A DNA stretch of 30,393 nucleotides from positions 1 through 30,393 of IMG/VR virus record IMGVR_UViG_3300025161_000003; one strand, 5' to 3'. The translations under genes were made by a program, and so were the position numbers. The notes beneath the pieces were generated by a model. That model did not search any database and had not been told where the DNA came from. It was given only the letters and a program-made list of their open reading frames with translations. Positions 7,256 to 15,662 of this stretch are shown one piece after another (position 1 is the first letter of the stretch; every line of letters begins with the position of its first letter). The stretch is from a virus.

Positions 7256-7576
7256 GTGATTACCGACGATTTCTTCATTCCCGAAACCGACATCACTGAG
7301 ACATTGGCCGACGGTCGGGTGATTTTGGTTGAGCCGGCTGGGATTCCGATTCCGCTTCATCTGGCGCGTGAGCGCGGTTATCTCAAAGATCATCAACGAG
7401 CAGGCCCCAGCGAGACAAAAGGGGAGGCGACCGAGGCGACCGAGGCGACCGAGGCGACCGAGGCGACCGAGGCGACCGAGGCGACCGAGGCGACCGAGGC
7501 GACCGAGGCGACCGAGGCTGCTAGCAACGTGAGTGTTCGCATCAACGACAAGCGATCAAAAGCCGAGCGCAAATAA
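7256..7576 (+). CDS. Small head-region protein with Glu-Ala-Thr repeat
   Basis: The 106-residue protein starts at GTG 7256 (VITDDFFIPETDITETL). The N-terminal 45 residues look folded (GRVILVEPAGIPIPLHLARERGYL). Ten exact Glu-Ala-Thr tripeptides follow, encoded by a 9-bp tandem repeat, and then a short basic tail (INDKRSKAERK). The position between major capsid and head-tail connector fits a head-decoration, linker or connector accessory protein. I do not recognise a family. The repeat is acidic and flexible and probably acts as a spacer; its length should vary between relatives. Confidence 0.7.
   Translation: MITDDFFIPETDITETLADGRVILVEPAGIPIPLHLARERGYLKDHQRAGPSETKGEATEATEATEATEATEATEATEATEATEATEAASNVSVRINDKRSKAERK
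7424..7513 (+). repeat. 9-bp tandem repeat (GAGGCGACC), ten copies
   Basis: Ten perfect, uninterrupted copies of GAGGCGACC run in frame and encode Glu-Ala-Thr. Perfect identity between copies suggests recent expansion or continuing slippage. Confidence 0.97.
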
Positions 7577-7579
7577 GAC

Positions 7580-8173
7580 ATGGCCTACGCTAACGTCGCG
7601 CAATTGCGGGCATACCTGAAGCAGTTGCCCACGTTGCAATCGTCGCCGAATGCCACTCAGCAGCGCGTTACGGATGACGACGCATTGCTAAGTGACATTC
7701 TGGAACGCGCGACCAGCGCTATTGATGCAGTGCTTGAGTTCAGTTTCGCACCGTATGGACCGGCCACGGTGAGGACGATTGCAAGTGCAGGCGGTCGTAT
7801 GCTGGCGTTGCCTGCGCACGAGGATGGCAGCGTAACCAGCGTGACCAACAGCGGCAGCGTAATCACTGGCTACACCTACATTCGTGAAGGCAAGTACGGT
7901 TTTCTGCATTTGTCGTCGGGTTGGCCATGTGCGCTGCTGAGTGTCACAGCGAAATGGGGCGTTGGCCCTGCGCCTACTGCAATTGTCGAGGTATGCCTTG
8001 AGCTAGCCGTGAACATCTGGCGCAGTCGTGATCGCGGCATGTTCTCCGACGTGATTGGCATCGAGGCATCCGTCGTTGGCGGTGGCGGCGTGGCCTACAG
8101 CGGTGCATTGACGAAACATCAGCAGATGGTGCTAGCGAAGATTAAACGCAGTTATGAAGTGATGGCGATTTAG
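7580..8173 (+). CDS. Head-tail connector (gp6/adaptor-like)
   Basis: The 197-residue protein follows the capsid region in the position of the adaptor that forms a ring below the portal. Its start, MAYANVAQLRAYLKQLP, and a helical segment (LLSDILERATSAIDAVLEFSF) match connector proteins. A beta-rich middle follows, then a WPCALLSVTAKWGVGPAPTAIVEVCLELAVNIWRSRD segment like the 'tWGwpavPaaVkqAalllaaellr' region of gp6-type adaptors. It is followed within four bases by the gp10-like gene. The assignment rests on motif character and strict gene order. Confidence 0.75.
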   Translation: MAYANVAQLRAYLKQLPTLQSSPNATQQRVTDDDALLSDILERATSAIDAVLEFSFAPYGPATVRTIASAGGRMLALPAHEDGSVTSVTNSGSVITGYTYIREGKYGFLHLSSGWPCALLSVTAKWGVGPAPTAIVEVCLELAVNIWRSRDRGMFSDVIGIEASVVGGGGVAYSGALTKHQQMVLAKIKRSYEVMAI

Positions 8174-8176
8174 GTC

Positions 8177-8527
8177 ATGGCTGACCTAAATGAATTCCTT
8201 GCGCGGTTAAAGGGCGCTGGCGATCAGGTTGACAAGATCAAACAGCGCACGATGTCGCGCATCGTCATCACCGTGGAGGCAGAATCAAAGCGAAAAACGC
8301 CTGTGCGCACCGGAACTTTGCGTCGAAGCATTACCCATCGCGTTGAGCGAAGCGGGGATCGTGGCGTGGTTGGGACAAACATCAAATATGCCAAATACGT
8401 GCACGAGGGAACGTCACGTATGCGAGCGCGGCCTTTTTTGGATCAGGGATTGGCAGCGTCGCGCGATTCGATCAAGCGTTTCACGGACAAAATGGGTGCT
8501 GAGATTTTGGCATTGTTGGCAGATTAG
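8177..8527 (+). CDS. HK97 gp10-family head-tail joining/tail completion protein
   Basis: The 116-residue protein carries the family hallmark KTPVRTGTLRRSITHRV, followed by NIKYAKYVHEGTSRMRARPF and a C-terminal helix (LDQGLAASRDSIKRFTDKMG). Proteins of this family assemble at the head-tail interface or complete the tail end. AGG in the previous stop region precedes the ATG by a few bases. The order connector, gp10, tail terminator, tail tube is the standard siphovirus order. Confidence 0.9.
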   Translation: MADLNEFLARLKGAGDQVDKIKQRTMSRIVITVEAESKRKTPVRTGTLRRSITHRVERSGDRGVVGTNIKYAKYVHEGTSRMRARPFLDQGLAASRDSIKRFTDKMGAEILALLAD

Positions 8528-8529
8528 CA

Positions 8530-8949
8530 ATGGCATACCCGGACGTGGTGCGCAATCTGGTTGAGACCCTTGAGCAAGTGCAAGGCGTCGCAAGTGTGCT
8601 GGCCTACGAACCGACTGCTATTGTTGCGACGCCGGCCTTTTACCTTTTGCTCGACCGCGCTGAGCGCATCAGCAAAGGTGGTGTGAGTGGCTATACGTAT
8701 TCGATTTTGTGTCGTTTATGTTTCAACTGGGTTGACAACGAACAGGCAGAACTTGAGGTGATGCAATTTTTGAACCGGGTTGCGGTTGCCATTGAATCGA
8801 GCGGGCAAGTTCAAACGGAATCGTCGCATGGCCTAATGGCGTTGAATCGCGTCGAAGGTGTGTTTGTGATCATTGGTGGTGTGTTGTATCGCGCGCTCGA
8901 CTTCTATGTTGAAGTAACTGAGAAAGGCATGCGCAGAGGTGAGGTATGA
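8530..8949 (+). CDS. Tail terminator/completion protein (probable)
   Basis: The 139-residue protein lies between gp10 and the tail tube gene, where the terminator that caps the tail tube is normally encoded. It has an N-terminal helix (VVRNLVETLEQVQGVASVLAYEP), then beta strands (TPAFYLLLDRAERISKG, YTYSILCRLCFNWVDNEQAELEV), a helix and more strands (GVFVIIGGVLYRALDFYVEVTE). This alpha-beta layout is usual for tail terminators. The stop overlaps the next ATG. Function is inferred mainly from order and size. Confidence 0.6.
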   Translation: MAYPDVVRNLVETLEQVQGVASVLAYEPTAIVATPAFYLLLDRAERISKGGVSGYTYSILCRLCFNWVDNEQAELEVMQFLNRVAVAIESSGQVQTESSHGLMALNRVEGVFVIIGGVLYRALDFYVEVTEKGMRRGEV

Positions 8950-9182
8950 ATGACGTTGATGAGGCCGAAGCGCTGGTTGATGCGCAACGTGCAGAGATCA
9001 CGGAACGGTTGGCAACTAAGGCCGATCACGAAATTTTGATTCGTTACATTGCGGACGAGAATCATTATGGAGCATCGCTGCCGGGCGTACCCGGGCGTGA
9101 CCTGACGAAAGCTGAATTTATGGCTTACCCTGACTGGCTGCAGCGCAGCATCGTCGTGGTCAAGTTTTACGAATGGAGCTGA
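8946..9182 (+). CDS. Small protein of the head-tail region, unknown function
   Basis: The 78-residue frame starts at an ATG overlapping the previous stop (ATGA), with AGAGGTGAGGT just upstream. It is acidic at its N-terminus (MNDVDEAEALVDAQRAEITERL) and has a C-terminal part (YPDWLQRSIVVVKFYEWS) with exposed aromatics. It is followed within four bases by the tail tube gene. No family is recognised. The coupling to both neighbours supports it as a real gene, perhaps a tail assembly helper. Confidence 0.65.
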   Translation: MNDVDEAEALVDAQRAEITERLATKADHEILIRYIADENHYGASLPGVPGRDLTKAEFMAYPDWLQRSIVVVKFYEWS

Positions 9183-9185
9183 TAC

Positions 9186-10208
9186 ATGGCACCTGCTGAA
9201 ATCCCTTTCGAATACTTGCTGGCTGCAATAGAAACGACACGCGGCACGGCGATTGCTACGCCGACACGCAACGTAGCGGCGCCTGGCACGCTTATACCGA
9301 AAGGCGAAGTCTACTTTCCGCCTGAGGCGCGTGGCACACTTGTAGAGTATTACCGGTCGCAGTCTGTCCGGCGATGGGTTGAGTTTGAGACTGATGACAC
9401 TGACCTCGACTTGAACGCTATGCAGTTTTGGCTAGCGATGGCTGTTAAGGGTGGCGTCAGTGCGACGCTTGTTGAGGCGGGCGTCTACAAGTGGATTTAC
9501 ACGCCATCAGTCACGAGCGACGATTTGAAGAGCGCCACAATGTGGTGGGGCGATCCAAACATGCAAGTATGGCGTGCAGCCTACTGCATGCTTAATGAAT
9601 TCACTATTAGTGCAGATGGCAAAGATACAGAAGGCACGAAGTTTGCTTTGAGTGGTCAAGGTCAGAAAGAGGCCAAAGTAACTGCGCCAGCTGCACCAGC
9701 CTATGCAACTCCGCTATCCATCTCGCCCGCTTATATGGATGTGTGGCTTGAGCCAAATACAACGAATGCTTACGGCACGACGTTGATTACGTCGCGGGTG
9801 TTGATGGTTGAGCATTCGATACCGGTTGGCATGCGATACAAGTTCGGCCCGGGTGGCGTGGTGTCTCCACCTGCCGACGCGCGCACCTTCCGGCGCACTG
9901 GTCGTACCAAGCGGCACATGACAACGACCATCGAGCTTGAGTTGCTCGACACGGCGCAATACGACATCTTCGACGCGTTGCACGGCCAGCCGGTGCGCAT
10001 GCGCACTAAGCACTGGACACAGAACTTGATTGGTGCAACACAGCGCGGCTACTTGCAGGTGGATCACTACGGGCCGCTGCTCGATCTTGAATGGGGCGAA
10101 TACGAAGAGTCTAACCGCACTGTCAAATTCACGATTCCTTCAATGTATGACTCGGTTCTGGGCGCAGATTTCTCGATTGAGCTTCAGAACGCGACAAATG
10201 TTGTATAG
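9186..10208 (+). CDS. Major tail tube protein
   Basis: The 340-residue protein starts MAPAEIPFEYLLAAIETTRG, the N-terminal pattern of many siphovirus tail tube proteins (an opening beta strand followed by 'Tt.GTA'). The remainder is beta-rich with many Thr and Gly residues. The position directly before the frameshifted chaperone and the tape measure gene is where the tube protein belongs. It is longer than the roughly 200-residue minimum, so it may carry an extra surface domain in the middle (YMDVWLEPNTTNAYGTTLIT region). A related alternative would be a tube-capsid-like decoration, which I consider less likely. Confidence 0.8.
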   Translation: MAPAEIPFEYLLAAIETTRGTAIATPTRNVAAPGTLIPKGEVYFPPEARGTLVEYYRSQSVRRWVEFETDDTDLDLNAMQFWLAMAVKGGVSATLVEAGVYKWIYTPSVTSDDLKSATMWWGDPNMQVWRAAYCMLNEFTISADGKDTEGTKFALSGQGQKEAKVTAPAAPAYATPLSISPAYMDVWLEPNTTNAYGTTLITSRVLMVEHSIPVGMRYKFGPGGVVSPPADARTFRRTGRTKRHMTTTIELELLDTAQYDIFDALHGQPVRMRTKHWTQNLIGATQRGYLQVDHYGPLLDLEWGEYEESNRTVKFTIPSMYDSVLGADFSIELQNATNVV

Positions 10209-10211
10209 GCT

Positions 10212-10804
10212 ATGTTCGTCAAAGAAGAGCGCATCCCGATCTCGCTTGACAGCGAAGATAAGCCGTATGAAGAGCGCAACGTAATTTACATCAAGCCGAA
10301 GATGGACTACGGAACAGTGGCGCGAGTCCAAGATGCAGCGGCACGCGTGGAAGTGGACAGTAAAGGTGACGCGAAAGCAACGATGGAGATGCTTGTTGGC
10401 TCATACAACGTGGCACTGCTGACCGAAAACATCGTTGGGTGGTCTGGGCCGGCGTTTGAGGGCGTGCCATGCACCGCTGACAACATCAAGCGCCTTGATC
10501 CTGATGACCCTTTGGTAAATCGGGTGCTGGCCGAAATCAACGTGCGCAATACCAGGCGGAAAGTCGACCCAAAAGGCTTGTAGCGCGCTGGCAAAAGAAA
10601 CTAGATGGCAAGCTCAACAAACCTGCAGGTCGCTTCGACTTTTACTTGCTGCTTGCCGATCGGTATCAATGGACACCGCAGCAAATAGACGTGCTCGACG
10701 TGGACTACGTTGATGAGATGCTAGCGAAGTTTCAGGCTGAGCAACTTAACTACGAACGTGACAAACGCAAGGCCGAACGTGACGCGCGGAATAAAAAACG
10801 GTAA
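10212..10804 (+). CDS. Tail assembly chaperones, G and GT forms by -1 frameshift
   Basis: The zero-frame product (10212-10583, 123 residues) is the short chaperone. Its last codons contain C CCA AAA at 10568-10574, a canonical X XXY YYZ slippery heptamer in the correct phase. After a -1 shift the frame reads on from AGG 10574 to TAA 10802-10804 and adds 76 residues with a globular part (KPAGRFDFYLLLADRYQWTP, then DVDYVDEMLAKF) and a highly charged helix (NYERDKRKAERDARNKKR). This is the layout of lambda gpG/gpGT: both forms bind the tape measure protein and recruit tube subunits. The long form's stop overlaps the tape measure ATG (TAATG). The short form's downstream 220 bases would otherwise be empty. 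Confidence 0.88.
10568..10574 (+). promoter_or_regulatory. Programmed -1 frameshift site CCCAAAA
   Basis: The heptamer is read as C CCA AAA in the zero frame, seven bases before the zero-frame TAG. The -1 frame is open from here to the tape measure start. Confidence 0.85.
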
Positions 10805-12732
10805 TGGCAGTTTCAACCGCAGCGCTTGAACTCATCATCAAATTGCGCGACGAGGCAAGTAAAGGCCTCAGCGCAATTGGCGGCACGCTGCAAACTGCGC
10901 TTGGCGTCGTAGGTGGTGGCTTGATCACGAAAGGTCTCGATGCCATCACCGGCAGCATCGGTAACTTGGTAGACAGCATGGTGAGTGGCAATGCAGAGTT
11001 TGAACGCTATCAAACTCAGTTTGGCGTTCTGCTTGGCTCGGCCGAGAAAGCAAAGGAACGGCTCGACGAACTGGCAAAGTTTGGCGCATCAACGCCGTTC
11101 GAACTTCCCGGGGTAGTCAGAGCTGACAAGATTTTGCAAAGCTTTGGTTTGCACAGTGAAGAGTCGGCCCAGAAATTCAAGTTTAGTGGTGAGCAAATCC
11201 GCACAATCGCTGGCGACGTGGCCGCTGGCACTGGTGCATCGTTCGAGGAAATGAGCTTGCTGCTCGGCAAATTCTCAACAGGTGCAACAGGTGAAGCCAT
11301 CGCGCGCATGGCTGAGCTTGGTATTGCATCAAGAGCTGAACTGGCTGCGCTGGGATTGGAATTCAGCAAAAGCGGTGAGTTGCTCAGCCCACTTCCTGAA
11401 TCAATGGAAGTCGTTCTAAAGCTCATGCAAAAGAAATTTGGTGGCATGATGGAAGCGCAGTCCAGGACGTTTGAAGGCATGATGAGCAACCTTCAAGATT
11501 GGGTGTCGGGCACACTGCGCATCATCGGCCAGCCTATTTTTGAGGTGCTGAAAGACAAGCTCGGCGTACTATTGCAATTCCTGTCATCACCTAGCGTGCA
11601 GAACGCAATCACCAACGTTGCCAATCTGATAGCGAATGGAATCGGCCAGGCAATTTCACTCATTACGGGTCTCATTGATTCATTTGGTGCGTCAGGGGGC
11701 CTAGAGTCAGCATTCCCCCCTGAATTGATTGCAATCGTGCAAGACCTCGGCACGGCGATACAGAGCATGGTTGCCTTCGTTGTTACAAATCTGCCGACGT
11801 TCCAGGCTGTGTTTCAGAACGTGTTTGACGTAGTTACGAGTATCGTTCAAGCACTCGTGCCCGTTGTCAGCACGGTGTTAGATCAAATCGCCAAGTTCTG
11901 GAAGGAGAACGGCGACGAAATCATGCAGTTTGTCAGTGAGGCATGGACGACAATCAGTGAGATTATCGCCATTGCGCTTGAACTGATTCGTGCCATCGTG
12001 ATCCCGATTCTGACGGGCATTGCCCAATTCATCAGCACGCACGGGGATGAGATTCGAGGTGTATTCAGTATTGTCTGGGACGCAATCAAAACGATTGTTG
12101 ATACAGCACTCAAGGCAATCAAGCTAATCTTGACTGTAGCGCTCAATCTTGTGAAGGGCGATACGCAGTCGGCACTTAACTTGGTGAGGGCCTATTGGGA
12201 GAATCTGAAGGGCGCTCTCGAAATCATCGTTAGCAACATGGCAACAGCAATTGCGAACGGCTTCGACCAAATCAAAAATTCAATCGTTAACGCCATATCT
12301 AGCGCGTACAACAGCGTGGTTGCGACGCTGAACAACTGGAGAGCTGTGGGTGAGGGTATTGTCCAGGGAATCATCGGCGGAATCAATTCCATAGGCAGTC
12401 AGATCACCACAGCTATCGCTAACTACGTTCTTAACGCAATCAGATCGGCGATGGATTCCATCAACAAATTTCTGGCACTTTTTGGTATTGGCCCGCTCCC
12501 AATTCCTGGCTTTAGCAAGTCGAGCTTTGGAAGGTCAAGCTTCGGCAATGCTGGTAGTGCAACCGACAAGGTTTCTGTCGGATCGTCATTATCTTTGGCT
12601 GGCGCTGGTGCACAGACGATCTACATTGACGCACGCGGTGCTAGCCTAACTGAGTCAGAAATCGAGGCGGCGTTCATGCGCGCACTGAACAAGGTGGCGC
12701 GCACGACGGACGTGCGTATTAGGACACGATAA
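10804..12732 (+). CDS. Tape measure protein
   Basis: The 642-residue protein is the longest tail gene and sits behind the frameshifted chaperones, as the length-determining protein of siphovirus tails does. The N-terminus has the usual opening (LELIIKLRDEASKGLSAIGG), then a Gly-rich hydrophobic segment and the well-known FGVLLGSAEKAKERLDELAKFGASTPF motif. The centre (about 250-480) holds amphipathic and hydrophobic helices (IIAIALELIRAIVIPILTGI, IKLILTVALNLV). Toward the C-terminus is a helical NSIVNAISSAYNSVVATLNNW segment and then a Gly/Ser-rich stretch. By the usual 1.5 Angstrom per residue, the tail should be near 95 nm. The stop overlaps the next ATG. Confidence 0.92.
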   Translation: MAVSTAALELIIKLRDEASKGLSAIGGTLQTALGVVGGGLITKGLDAITGSIGNLVDSMVSGNAEFERYQTQFGVLLGSAEKAKERLDELAKFGASTPFELPGVVRADKILQSFGLHSEESAQKFKFSGEQIRTIAGDVAAGTGASFEEMSLLLGKFSTGATGEAIARMAELGIASRAELAALGLEFSKSGELLSPLPESMEVVLKLMQKKFGGMMEAQSRTFEGMMSNLQDWVSGTLRIIGQPIFEVLKDKLGVLLQFLSSPSVQNAITNVANLIANGIGQAISLITGLIDSFGASGGLESAFPPELIAIVQDLGTAIQSMVAFVVTNLPTFQAVFQNVFDVVTSIVQALVPVVSTVLDQIAKFWKENGDEIMQFVSEAWTTISEIIAIALELIRAIVIPILTGIAQFISTHGDEIRGVFSIVWDAIKTIVDTALKAIKLILTVALNLVKGDTQSALNLVRAYWENLKGALEIIVSNMATAIANGFDQIKNSIVNAISSAYNSVVATLNNWRAVGEGIVQGIIGGINSIGSQITTAIANYVLNAIRSAMDSINKFLALFGIGPLPIPGFSKSSFGRSSFGNAGSATDKVSVGSSLSLAGAGAQTIYIDARGASLTESEIEAAFMRALNKVARTTDVRIRTR

Positions 12733-14084
12733 TGGCACTCGATCACACAGTTGTCACACTGACTGACAACAATACCTATTTCATCAACCTGCACGACGAA
12801 ATCAACTATGCACTCGTTGAAAAGGGCTGGAGTCCAGCGATTGCAAAGCGACGACAAGCAAGCGTAGGTGGTCAATGCCCTTTCGAAGATGTTGTCGAAG
12901 AAATCAAGATTGACATCTTCGCTACGTCGTATGCGGTGCTCAACAACAAGCTCTCTGATCTCGCGGCGTTGTTCGACCTCGCCATGCTGTGGCAACAAGG
13001 TCTGGCAAGCCATTCTGTGTACATGTATGTCGAGCCGCAAGGCACGCCAGATGGTCAGGGATGGTATAGCTTGATTCGTAGCGGGGAAGTGATCCTGCCA
13101 CAAGACTACGTTGATGGCATCGTGACGCGATCAATTGATAACGTCACGCTACTAATCAAGCGCATGGGCATCTGGACTAAAAATCTTGAAGTGCATAGCA
13201 ACACAGCATCAGGAACGCCGGCTACTAAGCGCAGCGTAACGATTGGCAGTGCTGTGCAGCCATACAGTCCAATGCGTGTCAGGCTTTCAGGTGTCACGTA
13301 TGACAACAATTTGTATAACGTATGGAAGACCGGCATATGGGTTATTACTGACGCCGACGCCAATATTGCTATGTGCGATGCCGCTAACTTCATTAACGGC
13401 GTGAACGCAACGAATTTCACAAACTCAACCGCATTAGGTGGCAGCTACACGCGTTTGCAAAACGCCGCGCGCATTGACATTCCGGTGCCTGCAACATTTA
13501 ACAAATCTGGCTTAGTCGCCGTGTTCGCTGCAATCAAACCTACAACGCCGCAAAGTCTCAAGTTGCGCTTTCAACAAACCAACGGAAATATCTCATTTCA
13601 GCAAGCAGAGTTTTACGCAAACAGTAACAACAAAGTCACATTCATCGGCGTTTTTGAGTGGAACATATCTACAACACACGTGCGGATCAGCATTCCCGTT
13701 TCATTTGGTGGTGAGGTATGCGATATTGACTACGTGTGTCTAGTAAATGTGAGTGACGCAAATACACACATCGTTGAAATTGAAGAACCGGCAATCAGCT
13801 ACCTCAATCCGCTTCCAACGACTACGTCTGTCATATACCTATACAACAATCCCCTACTAAACCGCACGCCCGTCTTTCATTTGGATGTGAATAACACTGG
13901 CAATGAAATCACGTTGGCCCATTACGGAGATGCGTGGCTAACCACAAACGGTACTGTGTGGTTCGTCAATTTGGCGATGAGCAACGGTTCGCTGTATTGG
14001 CAACCTTGGAACGCAGCAACCACATCTGTGCAAAACTTGACACTTCAAATCAGTGTTTTGCCAGCGCAGGTTACTTTGAGATGA
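12732..14084 (+). CDS. Tail tip protein (distal tail-like) with carbohydrate-binding-like C-terminal part
   Basis: The 450-residue protein follows the tape measure gene by a TAATG overlap, the place of the distal tail protein. The N-terminal half (HTVVTLTDNNTYFINLHDEI to about 150) resembles tail-tip base domains. The C-terminal half is Asn/Thr-rich and beta-stranded, with jelly-roll character (LRLQNAARIDIPVPATF pattern, KLRFQQTNGNISFQQAEFY, TTSVIYLYNNPLLNRTPVF). This suggests a module on the outside of the tail tip that touches the host surface. Exact domain names cannot be assigned by eye. Its stop overlaps the next gene's ATG. Confidence 0.65.
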   Translation: MALDHTVVTLTDNNTYFINLHDEINYALVEKGWSPAIAKRRQASVGGQCPFEDVVEEIKIDIFATSYAVLNNKLSDLAALFDLAMLWQQGLASHSVYMYVEPQGTPDGQGWYSLIRSGEVILPQDYVDGIVTRSIDNVTLLIKRMGIWTKNLEVHSNTASGTPATKRSVTIGSAVQPYSPMRVRLSGVTYDNNLYNVWKTGIWVITDADANIAMCDAANFINGVNATNFTNSTALGGSYTRLQNAARIDIPVPATFNKSGLVAVFAAIKPTTPQSLKLRFQQTNGNISFQQAEFYANSNNKVTFIGVFEWNISTTHVRISIPVSFGGEVCDIDYVCLVNVSDANTHIVEIEEPAISYLNPLPTTTSVIYLYNNPLLNRTPVFHLDVNNTGNEITLAHYGDAWLTTNGTVWFVNLAMSNGSLYWQPWNAATTSVQNLTLQISVLPAQVTLR

Positions 14085-15601
14085 CACGACCAGCATTGAT
14101 GATCACTGAACGAATAGGCGGCGCACCGATGTTAGATGGCGCACGGGTGTCGTCGCTCAAATTCAGCACCGGCGCGCACGGTTGCGAATCAATGCAAGCT
14201 ACCTTTCCTATGTCACAAGCCGAGGCAATGCCTATTTATAACGCTGCAGGCATGCCACATGCAGTCATCAGCGCAAACGGTGACATCATTTGGAGCGGGA
14301 GAGTTGAAGACATCGAGATTGTGCCGGAAGGATTAGCAGTGACTGCATTCGGTTACTGGAATGCGCTTAGTGACAAGCCTTATACACAATTGTGGAGTGA
14401 CGTAGATTTGAATCGTTGGCAAATCACTGCCAAACAACAAATCCCAGCACGACAGCCAGATTTGTATGTGAACAATCAACTTGCAAATCAACTCTATACG
14501 AGTCTAACCAAAAACGCCACCTATGGCAACATGACACAATCAAATGAATGGCATTACTTGAGACCTCATCTTAGTACGCGTGGCATTGTTACACTCTCGT
14601 TCGACTACCAGATGTTTTTGCCTTTCAATTGGAGATTACAAATACTGAGGTACACAACACGATTTTCTGTGTTTGCGTCAGTAATGGAGGTAACTTCGTT
14701 TGGCACATTGCTAACCGACACAATTGACGCAGTATTTCCTGGTCACCCGTCTGATATGGTAGGCATTGTGATCTACAACGCAACCGGCGCGAGCTACACT
14801 AACACAGCCGAAAGCGGCACATTTTTCTTTCGGGCTACGAATGTGCGAGTCAAGACTACTATAGAGCCATCAATTACGTCGTACACAATCGCCCAAGATT
14901 TGCTTTACCATGCAGGTGATCAGTTGGTTGCAGATACATCAATGCTGGGTGAAACAGGGACTGATTACTTTAATGCGCTATATGAAGACGTGCTACCGAG
15001 TGACATTCTGACAAATATTGCCAATCTGGGCGACCCAGGCCGTCTAGCTACTCAGTGGGAGGTAGGCGTCAATGCACAGCGCAAGCTTTATTTGAGACCA
15101 TATGGCTCAGCATCGCGTGAATGGTTTGTTGATGTTGAAGACGCCAAAATTACACGTAGCCTGTCCACGCTTTACAACAGCGCTTACGCCACATATTTAT
15201 CCCCGAGCGGTAACCAAAAGCTACGCACGCCTACATGGACAAACGACAAAAGTGTCGGTCAATATGGTGTTGAACGTCGCGCAGCGCTCGAATACAACTC
15301 GTCATCGTTCATCAACGCAATACAACTAAGAGATGTGTTCGTCAACGACAAAAAAGATATCAAGCCGCGGGCCTCATTTCGTGTAACAAATTTGGATCAG
15401 AAATGGCTTGTGAAAGCGGGCGATTACCTCAATATTCGCAATGTGATGATCGATGGTGGAAGGTTATCAAATGTGCGACGCTGTCGCATCGCGCGAACCG
15501 AATACGATGTGATGACGGACACGTTGACCATTGAAACAGAAGCACCACTCAGTGCACTTGACTTCTACATCGCTCGTGCTGAGGCACCAATGCTGATCTG
15601 A
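14081..15601 (+). CDS. Tail tip/tail-associated protein (Tal-like)
   Basis: The 506-residue protein is the last of the tail operon. It starts at ATG 14081, coupled to the previous stop (ATGA). The N-terminal part (MTRPALMITERIGGAPMLDG, then ISANGDIIWSGRVEDIEIVPEGLAVTAFGY) is the pattern of the tail-tip hub proteins that carry a 'W.GrV.di' strand. A middle insert (about 150-290) is aromatic and beta-rich and may bind the host surface. The C-terminal part returns to hub-like strands (ARTEYDVMTDTLTIETEAPL). I see no peptidase or muramidase motif. A terminator hairpin follows the stop at once. Confidence 0.65.
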   Translation: MTRPALMITERIGGAPMLDGARVSSLKFSTGAHGCESMQATFPMSQAEAMPIYNAAGMPHAVISANGDIIWSGRVEDIEIVPEGLAVTAFGYWNALSDKPYTQLWSDVDLNRWQITAKQQIPARQPDLYVNNQLANQLYTSLTKNATYGNMTQSNEWHYLRPHLSTRGIVTLSFDYQMFLPFNWRLQILRYTTRFSVFASVMEVTSFGTLLTDTIDAVFPGHPSDMVGIVIYNATGASYTNTAESGTFFFRATNVRVKTTIEPSITSYTIAQDLLYHAGDQLVADTSMLGETGTDYFNALYEDVLPSDILTNIANLGDPGRLATQWEVGVNAQRKLYLRPYGSASREWFVDVEDAKITRSLSTLYNSAYATYLSPSGNQKLRTPTWTNDKSVGQYGVERRAALEYNSSSFINAIQLRDVFVNDKKDIKPRASFRVTNLDQKWLVKAGDYLNIRNVMIDGGRLSNVRRCRIARTEYDVMTDTLTIETEAPLSALDFYIARAEAPMLI

Positions 15602-15630
15602 AAAGCTACCAAACAAGGCAGTAGCTTTTA
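15601..15630. terminator. Bidirectional intrinsic terminator between convergent arms
   Basis: The arms AAAAGCTAC (15601-15609) and GTAGCTTTT (15621-15629) pair around an 11-base loop. The T-run on one side and A-run on the other fit termination in both directions. It lies between the tail operon (plus) and the integrase gene (minus), where the two transcription units meet. The short stretch up to 15662 is also a natural place to look for attP, but I see no core that I can defend. Confidence 0.7.
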
Positions 15631-15662
15631 GCGGAAGCGACGGGCGTTGCATTAGTCAATAC

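Noticed and set aside
7393-7581. Minus-strand frame with Ala-Ser-Val repeats
   Set aside because: It is the antisense reading of the GAGGCGACC repeat; repeats with a period of three or nine keep all frames open.
15630-15662. attP core next to the integrase
   Set aside because: The region beside a serine integrase gene is a natural place for attP, but I found no core dinucleotide with flanking inverted repeats that I could defend.
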